Below are positions 38,676 to 48,539 of a DNA stretch of 64,000 nt, one piece after another. The notes below the pieces were generated by a model. That model did not search any database, was not told the origin of the DNA, and was given only the letters and a program-made list of their open reading frames with translations. The first letter of the stretch is position 1. The number at the start of each line of letters is the position of its first letter. The stretch is from Taenia hydatigena (Eukaryota > Platyhelminthes > Cestoda > Cyclophyllidea > Taeniidae), in the NCBI GenBank assembly GCA_036345935.2, contig JADWOT020000001.1:9975801-10039800 (forward strand). Reading direction: 5' to 3'. Both the position numbers and the translations under genes were made by a program.

Positions 38676-39750
38676 TCATTCAGTCTTCTTTTCTTTCCTT
38701 TATTTCTCCTTTTGCTTTTTTCGCTTTTCTGCTCTCCTTAATCCGATGCACCTTCTCCTTTCCACCACCGCCACAACCACTGCTAGTAAATGCCCTTCCT
38801 TACCTCTCTCCGTTATTCGTACAACATTCTTTCCTCCTCTCTCTATTTCCTTTTTTCTTCCGTCGTTTAATTAGCAAGCAGCAACTTTACTTCCTTCCTT
38901 TTCTGTCATTGTTCATTCTCTCAATCTTTCATATCTGCACTCATTGCGGATATATTTCCTTACTTTGTGTTCTCCATTTTCATGCACAACTTAAAGACAT
39001 TAAAAAATCATCCCATTTAGACGCATAGCTAGGCTCTCCTCTCTCTTCCCGCCTTCTCTTGCATTGATATTATTCGTGTACTCCCATCCCTACACCACCA
39101 TCCAAATCATTCTGCTTGCAGCAAACTTAAATAGTTACCAAATAGGTTCCAATAGTTGCTACCTTAACTATACCCTTGCCTTTATCAAGTCTTGTTTCTC
39201 ATTTCGTCTTCCCATCACACCTATGCGACACACACGCACGCAAACACACACATTTATTTAATGTGGAGGAGGAAATGCTTGATTTCCAACCCACAGCATG
39301 ACAAGCTGGTGAAATTATCCTTCTGCTTAACGCAGCATCTCCACTCAAAGGATGTTAGAGACATATTACTTCTTGTTATTGCTGTTGTTGATGCACCTGC
39401 ATGTACAGCCAGCGGTTAGCGGAGGAGGACCGATGTCCCCAGAAGGCACTTCCGACTCTGTTTCGTCTTGCAAAAGATGCACCACAACCATCTTCAATAT
39501 CGTCATCGCCATATTCTTTGTCTTCGTCATACCTACCACCTCCTCTTCCTACTTTCTAAATCGTCCCCACCCTCCTCCATCGTCGTCGTCATCGACATCG
39601 TCCTTATCATCACTGTTGTTTCTGGAATCTTCACCATCTCTATACATCGGCGATCTCAACCTCGTCCATTCTTGCGCCAAATTCTATCCTCATCCTAATC
39701 ATTTACGCCACATCTATCATCGTCTATTCTGCCATTTCTATCGCATCCAC
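38620..39750. other. Pyrimidine-rich tract
   Basis: About 1.1 kb where the plus strand is dominated by C and T (many ttcctt, tcttcc, cctcct runs). This inflates long Ser/Leu/Phe ORFs such as 38630-39028 and 39352-39768. The second begins with a signal-like LLLLLLMHLHV, but its composition follows the base bias. No gene is called. Confidence 0.6.
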
Positions 39751-39751
39751 C

Positions 39752-39821
39752 GTGGAGTTGGCAGGTAATGCAGCGCGCATCATTCCTCGTCGATGAAGAG
39801 TTGAACAAGTTGTTAGGTGGT
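39752..39821 (+). pseudogene. Histone H2A relic with two internal deletions
   Basis: Plus-strand codons read VELAGNAAR, then IIPR, then after a frame change [10 protein letters not shown], the central-to-late part of H2A. Compared with the H2A gene at 40401-40736, an 18-base in-frame piece is missing (the codons between NAAR and IIPR). A further 23 bases are missing between IIPR and DEEL, shifting the frame and giving a TGA. The 18-base loss starts and ends at the same CGC triplet. Similarity fades upstream and ends at about 39821, about 30 bases before a family B fragment. The relic points toward the intact gene, tail to tail, about 0.53 kb from the gene's stop. It cannot make H2A. Confidence 0.8.
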
Positions 39822-39849
39822 GACGTGGAGGCAAGCATAATCAAATCCG

Positions 39850-39993
39850 ACTGCCTCATGCTAAACTCACGCGCATGACGGCATGATAAAATGCGGCTAT
39901 GTGCATGATCGAATATAGATCTATTTAAGGAGACAATAAGCAGATGGATGGAACTACAATGAGGCAGCTTAATTAATGACCAACACATTTAAC
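39850..39993 (+). repeat. Family B fragment beside the H2A relic
   Basis: It matches about 45.38-45.51 kb in the same orientation: 'gactgcctcatg', 'gcatgatcgaat', 'ggaactacaatgaggcagc'. It begins within about 30 bases of the H2A relic's end, which suggests a shared rearrangement breakpoint. Confidence 0.6.
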
Positions 39994-40241
39994 TAATTCA
40001 TGTCCACTCTAGCCAACTGCAAAACAATGACTCTCCTCTCCGCTCACATTTACAGACACATCCACCACACTAAAATGCCATACCCAATCCCTTTCTCAAT
40101 ACCCCACCCCTCTCCAATGCTCCTCCAACCCGAAGAGTAAGGTACACCATTTCGCAACAAATCGTTTGCACACACATTGCACATTCAAAAGTGGCTGCAA
40201 AAATGTCAATCAATCGTCCATCTGTCATTAACCTAGGTAAA

Positions 40242-40264
40242 AAGCAAACAATCGTCTTTCCAGT
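40242..40264 (-). promoter_or_regulatory. Possible histone downstream element of H2A
   Basis: On the minus strand, just after the stem-loop, the sequence reads CTGGAAAGACGATTG. A purine-rich GAAAGA core at this spacing fits the element that base-pairs with U7 snRNA during histone 3' processing. The assignment is by position and composition only. Confidence 0.5.
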
Positions 40265-40281
40265 GGCTCTTTAAAAGAGCC
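40265..40281 (-). terminator. Histone 3' stem-loop of H2A
   Basis: Minus strand GGCTCTTTTAAAGAGCC. The six outer pairs GGCTCT/AGAGCC are the conserved replication-dependent histone mRNA stem, bound by SLBP in place of a poly-A tail. The loop reads TTTAA, five bases where four are usual, so the whole is 17 rather than 16 bases and almost perfectly self-complementary. It lies 69 bases past the ancestral H2A stop (40350-40352) and 120 past the premature one. Confidence 0.85.
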
Positions 40282-40349
40282 GTTGTCACGTTCATGGTTA
40301 CAGCGAACTCACCAAGTCAGTCTAGCGGTCAGTAAGGCAATTGGTCGAC

Positions 40350-40400
40350 CTACTCCTTACCACCCACCGGCTCCTCCGTCTTCTTCGGCAGCGGCACCGC
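40350..40400 (-). pseudogene. Untranslated remainder of the H2A C-terminal tail
   Basis: Directly after the premature TAG (40401-40403) the same frame continues AVPLPKKTEEPVGGKE and ends in TAG at 40350. This is the expected H2A tail, including the Lys-Lys pair that corresponds to Lys118/119, the monoubiquitination site in animals. Its survival in frame implies either recent loss, readthrough or a base error at the TAG. Confidence 0.85.
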
Positions 40401-40799
<399 letters not shown>

Positions 40800-40820
40800 T
40801 CACGTACCGGACTGCTCCCA

Positions 40821-40827
40821 CCTTATA
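40821..40827 (-). promoter_or_regulatory. TATA box of H2A
   Basis: Minus strand TATAAGG, within GTTTATAAGG, 85-91 bases upstream of the H2A start codon. Position and context fit a core promoter. Confidence 0.65.
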
Positions 40828-40894
40828 AACTACACTCATCACGCTGGGACACTTCTTTTTGGCCACAGAGCAGTCTAACTAATTTGTGCATCTC

Positions 40895-40929
40895 ATTGGT
40901 TTGCCAACGCCAATGCCCTCTGCCATTGG
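40895..40929 (-). promoter_or_regulatory. Pair of CCAAT boxes upstream of H2A
   Basis: Two CCAAT motifs on the minus strand (40895-40899 and 40925-40929), about 70-100 bases upstream of the TATA box. Such motifs are common in replication-dependent histone promoters. Confidence 0.55.
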
Positions 40930-42032
40930 ATGTTTACTAATCCTCCTGCTGCACAGAACAGATGGCTGTATCTCGCCTAACTAGGTTGCGTGCCAGAAAA
41001 GCCATGTATTTTCATTCAACTCTCACCTCAGATGACCCGCGATTTATCGATGTTGTATGTACTGCAACATCATACACCCATACACCCCAAATCTCTAGTT
41101 GCATGTGCCAGGAAAGGACAGAGTAGATAACGCAGTGTGCAAATAGCCTTCGCATACATCTAGTTTACTTTGCGTTACATTCCTAAAATGTGCAGTCAGG
41201 TTTTCTTCAAGCTCCTTCTTCATTCTTGTTCTACTAATTGCCTATTTGTCAGCATTCCCTATTTATTATGACAAGTGCTTTTATAGCATCTACATAGTTA
41301 TGCATTTAAGTGTACACGCGTGTGATGCTAGTGGATAGGGACACTGCTGGCCAAAATGGCGCCTTACCCAAAAGCGAAAGTGCCACAAACCATCAATTGT
41401 TTGATAATGTGGACATTGTGAAAAGTATCAAGAAAAGCAGCTCACTGTGGATATTGGGACAAATGCTTTTCAAACGCTTTTCCATGAAACAAATGGAGCT
41501 GGTTGCGAGCAGTTCTTTCCCATTCTAATTTAATAAAACGATACCAACCACAAACGTTCGTGCCACCATGACCTTGGTAACCCACCCGACTGCACCCAAA
41601 TTCCATGCAACCTACTAATGTAGGACACAGCCTTGTGGCCCATCGTCCAACAAGTATTGGCCTTTTGTGAGACCCCTGAGAACCAAAAGCACTGGAATCG
41701 CTCAATCTGGCACAAAGCTTATTTCATTCCTTCTCTTAGCGCTGAACCTCATGGCCATCCTCACATCAGTCATTGTATCTCCCGTTCCCCTCCTTCGACC
41801 TCCCCTGCCTACACCTAGTGATGATTACAGCCAATACTAACACTAGCACTTCAAGAGCGTCCAGACAATGAGAATGAGGACTAGACATAGGGAGAAAGCG
41901 GCAGTAACTACGCATATTTTTGTCCACAGCAGTCAAAAATGAATGTGGTAGTGGTGGTGGTGGTCCTCAACAGGGTCGTGGAGTAGAGTGCAACTAGTCA
42001 GTGGCACCAGCAGCACTCTACATCCAACTCAT
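40930..42032. other. Spacer between H2A and H2B, no supported gene
   Basis: About 1.1 kb. An 87-codon minus-strand frame (41442-41705, with a GYQGHGGTNVCGWYRF stretch) overlaps two plus-strand frames and matches no family I recognise. No histone stem-loop was found in the 450 bases after the H2B stop, and H3, H4 and H1 are not present in this spacer. Confidence 0.45.
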
Positions 42033-42401
42033 CTACTTTGAGCTGGTGTACTTGGTCACAGCCTTGGTACCCTCCACCACCGCGTGCTTCGCCAACTCAC
42101 CAGGCAGCAGCAGACGCACAGCAGTTTGAATCTCTCTGCTCGTGATTGTCGACTTCTTGTTGTAGTGCGCCAACCGGCTCGACTCAGCAGCGATTCGCTC
42201 AAAGATGTCGTTCATAAAGGAGTTCATGATGGACATCGCCTTCGACGAGATGCCCGTGTTCTGATGCAACTGGCGCAACACCTTGTAGATGTAGATGGCA
42301 AAGCTCTCCTTCCTCCGTCTCTTCTTTCCCTTGTCCGTCTTCGGTACCTTCACCTTCAACGCCTTCCTTGCAGATTTGCCCGATACTACTTTAGGAGCCA
42401 T
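42033..42401 (-). CDS. H2B: Histone H2B
   Basis: Core histone forming the H2A-H2B dimer. The 122-residue ORF is full length (family 120-125): a basic N-tail ([20 protein letters not shown]), [60 protein letters not shown] and the C-terminal helix ending AVTKYTSSK with the conserved ubiquitination-site lysine. The [12 protein letters not shown] segment is the flatworm-like part. Odd features are HQNTG where nearly all H2Bs have HPDTG, at the loop before GISSKAM, and AVVEG for the usual AVSEG. It runs in the same direction as H2A, 1.3 kb away, rather than divergently as in many histone clusters. No 3' stem-loop was seen. It may be expressed or slowly decaying; nothing in the frame is broken. 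Confidence 0.93.
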   Translation of the reverse strand: MAPKVVSGKSARKALKVKVPKTDKGKKRRRKESFAIYIYKVLRQLHQNTGISSKAMSIMNSFMNDIFERIAAESSRLAHYNKKSTITSREIQTAVRLLLPGELAKHAVVEGTKAVTKYTSSK

Positions 42402-42470
42402 GACAGCTTCCTCCTCTCTTAATAGTCAGTGAAGCTCAACAAAATTCACTTCGAGACTGCCATCACCACA

Positions 42471-42480
42471 TTTATTTATA
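42471..42480 (-). promoter_or_regulatory. TATA box of H2B
   Basis: Minus strand TATAAATAAA, 70-79 bases upstream of the H2B start codon. Confidence 0.65.
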
Positions 42481-42577
42481 GACAAATCTCCCATCATTAT
42501 CACTGACAAAGTTTGAGTTGTCAATGGCTTATGTGTCAGCCAATAGCAATAATGAAAATTGCATCAGGCGTCTTCTC

Positions 42578-42582
42578 ATTGG
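42578..42582 (-). promoter_or_regulatory. CCAAT box upstream of H2B
   Basis: CCAAT on the minus strand about 100 bases upstream of the TATA box. An opposite-strand CCAAT lies at 42540-42544, so the arrangement resembles the H2A promoter. Confidence 0.5.
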
Positions 42583-42599
42583 GCATTGATGTAAGGTAG

Positions 42600-43195
42600 A
42601 TGATGACGGCGAATCGCACCAGTTATTTGTGTGCATAGATGGCGTCGTTGGATTAGCCAATCAATGCCTAGATTCAGTGCACTCAAACACGAATATATTT
42701 TTCTTATTTCATTCCTTTTACGTTAAAATCTATTAAGTCAACCTCATTTGCTTTGAAGGGATCATTTTATTTTTTGAACTCATCGTCCTCCCCTTCTGCT
42801 GCATGACCGCAATCCTCTTATGTCTTGATGGCGTCCATGTGGCGCTGGAATAATATATGCTGGAGGTCATTGCCAAATTACGAAAGCGTCGTAAGTAGCA
42901 TGTCATCCACTAAATACACGAATTACCATGCAAACCTTAGTCGTCTTATTGGGTTTGCCCTATGGCATGCAGGTGATAAAGGCCAGGATTAAGCACAGTT
43001 TGCTATCATTGCCAATGCTGGAGCAACAGTTAAATAGTTTGGCACCTAAGAAGGGAGAAATGCTGGAACGTCTTTACAAATTATATTAATGGGATCTGAA
43101 AATAATTAACCTGCCATTGCATTTTAATCGGATTCAAACCAAAAGCGTGCACCTCACCTGATATTTCAACTGCAAGTTCCACGTGTGCTTTGGCC
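42600..43195. other. No gene seen
   Basis: About 600 bases upstream of H2B, before repeat B begins. No ORF of note and no further histone gene. Confidence 0.45.
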
Positions 43196-46100
43196 AAGTG
43201 AGTTGTGAGTCTTGACTTGCTATCATTCGCATTCTCTGCGAGTAGCATGTCACTTTACTATTACAAATGCCATGAATGTTATAGCAGACAGCAGCTCAAA
43301 GTGCATTAATGTTGCTTCCGACTCTAGTATCTGCTTGGAGAAGATGCGCGCCACAGCCAGTAACACACTGACATTTTCTCATGTCCAAGGCCTTAGCCAA
43401 ATGCCAGCGATGTCTCTGCTCTACTTCCTAATATCATTGTGTGTTTGTCTTACAACCATCGGTAAGTAAGCCACAAAGAACAGAGCAATGCATCATCGCA
43501 GATTAGTGGCATCGTAACACGATCAATGTCCACCAACCATTGGATTTTAATCGCTATGGAAGTCAAGGCAATAGAGAACTGCTGCTGACGCAGACAAACT
43601 CCTGCTTGTAAAGGGGATGATGGGTTTGTGAGTGATGAGAGATCAACGGTCTTCTACCACTTTTCATATTGTTCACTCGTGTGCCTCACATCCTCTTTAT
43701 AGTGTCGAAGCAATGACGAGTAATTGCCAAAGTTGGGCGAGTGTCTACTCTTTTCTGAGGCTTAGACAAACCATGTAACGAATAGTATAAAGCAGTGGAT
43801 TAAACTATAACTCTGTTTCACGATAAGCGTTTAAACCAATTTTGCGACTTACACCTGCTACACACAAGTGGTTCTCCTTATTTTAAGCCAATAACGCGAA
43901 GGTCAAGAGTGGTCACCAGTGCTTCAAGGGAACAGCCAACACGATTTCGACCAATTAAAACTGAGAGAGTGGGAGCATCTGGGTCGCTCCTAAGAGTGAC
44001 CACAAAAGCAGGCGCTTCTAAAATGTGTGAAAATTGGCTATTTTAATCCGAGTTGTAGGCAACCTAGCACCGAATGTACTGTAGGTACTTGCAGTTGCAA
44101 ATGAACGGTGCAGCACGTATTTACGTGGCTGTGAATTGGAACCTTGAATTGACTTAGAAACCCCTGTACGGTGTGGTGCGGCTGGGTCAGCATTCATCCA
44201 AGCCCAGGAATGCCAATTAGACTAAACTCATCGCGACGGTAAGGAGTCTGACCACGGGAGTGGACAAGGTAGCAACGTCACATGGGTAGAAATTGATTGA
44301 GATTTGATAAAACTTTAAATCAATTTAGCCCTACACAGAAATACTTATTCAGAAGGTAAGAATGCTTTATTCCAATTTTTATAAGATTTGGATAGTTGTG
44401 CTAAAGTTTGTGCTGTCAGTGGATAGATTGAAAGCACTCTTTAGTAGAGTGGCCTAGAAGGGGGTGAGAGATGAAATTGTTAAATTCCTTCTGAGGTTAC
44501 GACCCTTGAAGCTGCAAGAACAGATTTATTTCTTTTTCTTTAATTAAATTGCCGCATAGAAAAAAATAAGATGTTTAGCAATAAATAGCGTGGTATATGC
44601 GAGTGTTTCCTATAAGTACAGGAATGCCATGCAATACTGCACGTCGTAGTTTCCTGTTGCACTGGTAACCACTTGGCATTTTGCACGACTCATGTGCCTC
44701 TTGACAGCTAGTTCTTAGGTCTCATTGATGCAATTGTTCACCAGCAATCTACTTTTTGCTTTTATGAATTCTTCCTTTTGTGTCATTTGTCGGGTTTATG
44801 AATTTATTAATTTGCTAGAATTGATATCGACCCAACTTTCTTTGCATTCAACCAAGAATAATGCATTGATTTTGCCGTCAATCAAGTATTAGTGAGCAGA
44901 TTAGCACATGCACGGCTTGAACAGGTTCATCGCTGGTGTGCAGAGCAGCTGTTGTCAAATTAACCTTGTCTTTTTTTGATTCAACTTTCGTTGAGCAGAA
45001 TGTGCTCCGCATAGACAAGAAGTAGGTTTAGGTCACACCACACTTCCGGTCTTTCCTGCCAAGCTGCAAAGACGCTCCATGAACCGATTTGACTTTTTGA
45101 ATTTGAGACACGTTCTCCTTACGCTTACACCTCAGATGGCCAGCAAAGTGTGGTATGACAACACGGACTCGTAATTCTCCTCAAATTTTAAAATGATTCG
45201 TATTTTAGCAGCAATGTAAACACAGTTGCATTAGAGTGCAGTTCCGGAGAGAAATGATGCTCTGTCCTAAAGCAACGGCACATGGGTTTTTTAAATTGCT
45301 GACCCAACCAACGACGAACTCTGCTTAAATTTTGTGCTGATCTGACATCCATCGCTTCATTGGTTGTCGCTGCCTCATGTTAGACTCAAATGCCTGACAG
45401 TAGGGTGAAATATGGCAATGTGCGTGATCAAACGTAATTCGATGTAAGAACGTGATAGACACATAGATAGAACAACAATAAGGCAGCCGAATTATTAACT
45501 AACATACAGGAACTTAAGTGACTACGGCGATTGAATAGGCACTGAGGTGGGTAACTCCGTATACCGTGTCCATATAACCCCGACCAGCTCTGCAATCATG
45601 CACGCAAGTTTTGTGTAAGATTACCTGATAGAAACTATTTCCATTGATTGCAGAAAAATGCGAAGTAACTCCTTAAGTAGATGTAATTGCTTCAAGAGGA
45701 AGCACAGATCATGGAAATAAAGCGTTTGTCGGTCACGTGTGTGTGCGGTGAAACCAAAGACAGGATAACAGTGCAACAATTTTATGCGTCTCTCCTTAGT
45801 CTAGTCTATTTCTCGTGCAGGCTCACAAATGGTGCACACACGTTGGAAATTACATGACGGCAAATAAGTTGTGTGATATTCTCTATTGCACCTCAGAGGT
45901 CTAGAAATGGATGTGCCCAATCCCTGCGCGTTTACGCCGCAATCGCTCTCCGCCATCATGCAGGATACTTCTTGTTAGTTATCATAGCCGATAAATGGAA
46001 GAAGGGCACTTTTACTGAATGCTTTGGGACTACAGCTGTCATGCATGTTTAGTCTGCTCGCACCCGAGGCACCTCGATAAATGGTTATTTTTATGGTCTA

Positions 46101-47150
46101 GTGATGAGAAAGATCGCATCGCACACCAAATTGAAGGCAATGTTTCGTCATAAATCTCGGTGTTGCTACTGATTTCGTCCACAACTAATATATGTACATC
46201 CGATCATTGGATGTGAATAACTTGAACTTCTGAACTTACACATGATTACTGTCATTTATTTGACAATCGTTATACGTTCCTGCAGCATTACCGGGGGCCA
46301 ATTTTCTGTTGCGCATTCGTGCACGAATTGGACATGCTGAAGTGATCACCTGTCTAATTGCTGAAATCAAAGCTCATTTGCGATACCATTGAACTAAAGT
46401 TCAATTAATAGATAAGATGTCGTACAAAGAGGTTATTAAATGGCGAGAATGGAACCGATGCATTTTTGGTGGGATGGAAATTGTGAATTAGGCCTCTAAG
46501 CAAACAGTTATTTAAAAAGAAGAAGAATTGAACAACTGCGATAGGAATGAATGCAAAGGGAATCAAACCTAACAAATTATCCCATCCAAACTTCTGCTTG
46601 CATCATACTAACAAACATAGCTTCATTGTGTTTCCACAGGCCTTTTTGTCTCATTGCCCATCCACTTAATTAATTGACTCACTTAAATGGAGTGGCATCA
46701 ATTCTGAAGTATGGGTTCAAAGGAACGGAGTAAGGCCACTTTGTTAAGGCGTGTTTCTGCCCTTGTATGTGATAGATTTACGGCTTCTCATGTTATCTGC
46801 TTACCTGTCAAGTGGATCAGAGAAAAGAGGCTGTCAGAGCACTAATCCGATCACGTTAACCCCATTTGAGTCAGAGGTATTTATTGACTGTGCTTGATTG
46901 ACCCTTCCCTTGCAGAGGCTGTTAACATACTCAGATCATATAGAGTAAGCCAACATCCCTCCAAAAGGCATGGAGATCACTCACCGGAACCTAATTATTA
47001 TCAAAACCCGGCTACCAAGGCCGTCCACACATGTCATATCCCTGTGTATGCACTCACGCGCACGTACGCTCATAAGTACGAGAAATGCAACTTCTGTAGC
47101 AAAAAAGGCTACAATCGTTGATGCACTTCATGACCGACATCATGAAATGT
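43195..47150 (+). repeat. Repeat family B, near-complete copy (about 4 kb)
   Basis: Used as the reference copy. Its 5' 1.5 kb matches 7290-8670 (inverted) and its 3' 2.2 kb matches 2790-5200 (inverted). Fragments match 5.44-5.76, 15.5-15.8, 20.8-21.3, 39.85-39.99 and 56.5-57.0 kb. No reverse transcriptase, transposase or integrase frame is visible, and no terminal repeats were identified by eye. It may be a non-autonomous element or the decayed body of an autonomous one. The signal-like ORF at 43212-43469 lies inside and is not conserved in the other copy. Confidence 0.65.
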
Positions 47151-48000
47151 CTCCACAGCAGCAAGCAGTGATTATGGCTTGTACTCAGCTCCTTCCACAG
47201 TCTATTCTACATCCACATTTCCATCCAATTTCATCTGTTAATGCCGTTGTGATTTAAATGCCGAAAGTTTACCACAAATATAATTTGTGCTCAAAAATTC
47301 ATAAAACTGCTAAAATTTTGCTTGGACTGTGCTTGCGATCAGCCAAATAAATGTCATGCCATTGGTGTCACGTGAGGTCAAATAATCACGCAGTCTAATA
47401 CAGCCCACTGATTGCATTGTGTGACCTCACGAAACACGCATTTGTCCCCACGTGACTAAGCATCACCTATAAGTTGATTTGAGGCCTGATGACATTACAA
47501 CATTGTCTAAGGTGACAGTCCCCGTCTTTATGCTCACATCGCCATACCAAGCATTATGCCTAGCATTTTATGAGACGCGAAAACTATTTACATACACTTC
47601 ATGCTGTCAAATAACGCTGTAAAAAAAACAGCTAAGATGGTGCACGTCTTTCAGCATGAGCCATTTTTGACCAGCACTGCGTCAGCAACACTTTTGTCGT
47701 GGCCTACCAAGGTTTTGCGCCAGTACCACTTTAGTCAAAAGTGTACAAGTTGACTTGACCTCCGCCTCCATCGCCTCCTTTCTCCCCCACCTTTTCCGTA
47801 TTCCGCTTCCAAAAAGCAACAGGCCATTCAAAATAGCACAAATTTCCTTTGCACGCGAAATCAATGAATGAAAAGTGTGCATATTAAGGATGTGCAGAGT
47901 ACATTACAGCGGAATTGTAGTCGCATCTAACCCACCTAACAGCTCTCTTAAGGGCAAATATCTCGGCCAATGCCATCCGATGAAACTCAGTTTTGTCATC
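47150..48000. other. No supported gene
   Basis: Contains one 66-codon minus-strand frame (47682-47882) without domain or splice support. Confidence 0.35.
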
Positions 48001-48009
48001 ACGATGTAA

Positions 48010-48245
48010 GCAGTGGACCTTCTAATTGACTGGCAGATTCCCCAGTACATCGTCTTCAACCCCACCTACTTGGCAGACCACTTCATCCACGCAGTGCAAA
48101 TGGCTGTGCTCTGAAGTCACTCCATTGGTCATGCTGACGAGGACTATTGTCTGGTGGTGGGCAATAATCTCTTCGATGCTCTTCAAGTTAAGTCAAGCAT
48201 TGTTCTAATTCCAGCAACGAAATACTTACAATACAATGTCAGTTG
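48010..48245 (+). pseudogene. Possible degraded coding exon with one in-frame TGA
   Basis: The frame reads VDLLIDWQIPQYIVFNPTYL and ADHFIHAVQMAVL, then a TGA at 48112-48114. It continues open with SHSIGHADEDYCLVVGNNLF and DALQ. A donor-like 'gttaag' follows DALQ near 48189. An acceptor-like 'gattccccag' lies at 48035-48044, so the exon could also start at Tyr in PQYIV. Both sides of the stop read like protein, which suggests a point nonsense mutation in a former exon. The family is not recognised. A further plus-strand frame at 48262-48528 ends at a 'gtaatg' and might be a neighbouring exon. Confidence 0.3.
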
Positions 48246-48539
48246 ACTTAATCCACTCCCTTTGAAAACCGCTGGCACCTCACCCGTGGCTACAAACCAC
48301 ATTTCCAAAGAAGATAACTCATCATATTGTGATAAACACTTAGAGCTGGGAATAAAGAAGATGGGGTCATGCCTATTGATGATGTCGAGTAAGCATTTAC
48401 TGTACAAATATCTCAACAACTCTGTATCGAGGGTAAAGGAAATAAATAAACACCTCTGTCACACACTTATCCGTTCTGACATCATTATGCAGAGGGTATT
48501 GGCGAAGTTTGTAGTATTTAACAGGTAATGTAGTCGCGC

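Noticed and set aside
38630..39028. 132-codon Phe/Leu/Ser-rich ORF
   Set aside because: Explained by the pyrimidine-rich strand bias, with no domain or splice support.
39352..39768. 138-codon ORF with a signal-like start and a second hydrophobic segment
   Set aside because: Same base bias; its end runs into the H2A relic in a different frame, so it is not a coherent gene.
42084..42422. 112-codon plus-strand ORF
   Set aside because: Antisense shadow of H2B.
43401..43461. MSLLYFLISLCVCLTTIG followed by a perfect gtaagt: looks like a signal-peptide first exon
   Set aside because: The same sequence occurs in the inverted repeat B copy near 8.4 kb, where the Met is ATA and the frame is broken. 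It is repeat DNA, so the reading is probably chance.
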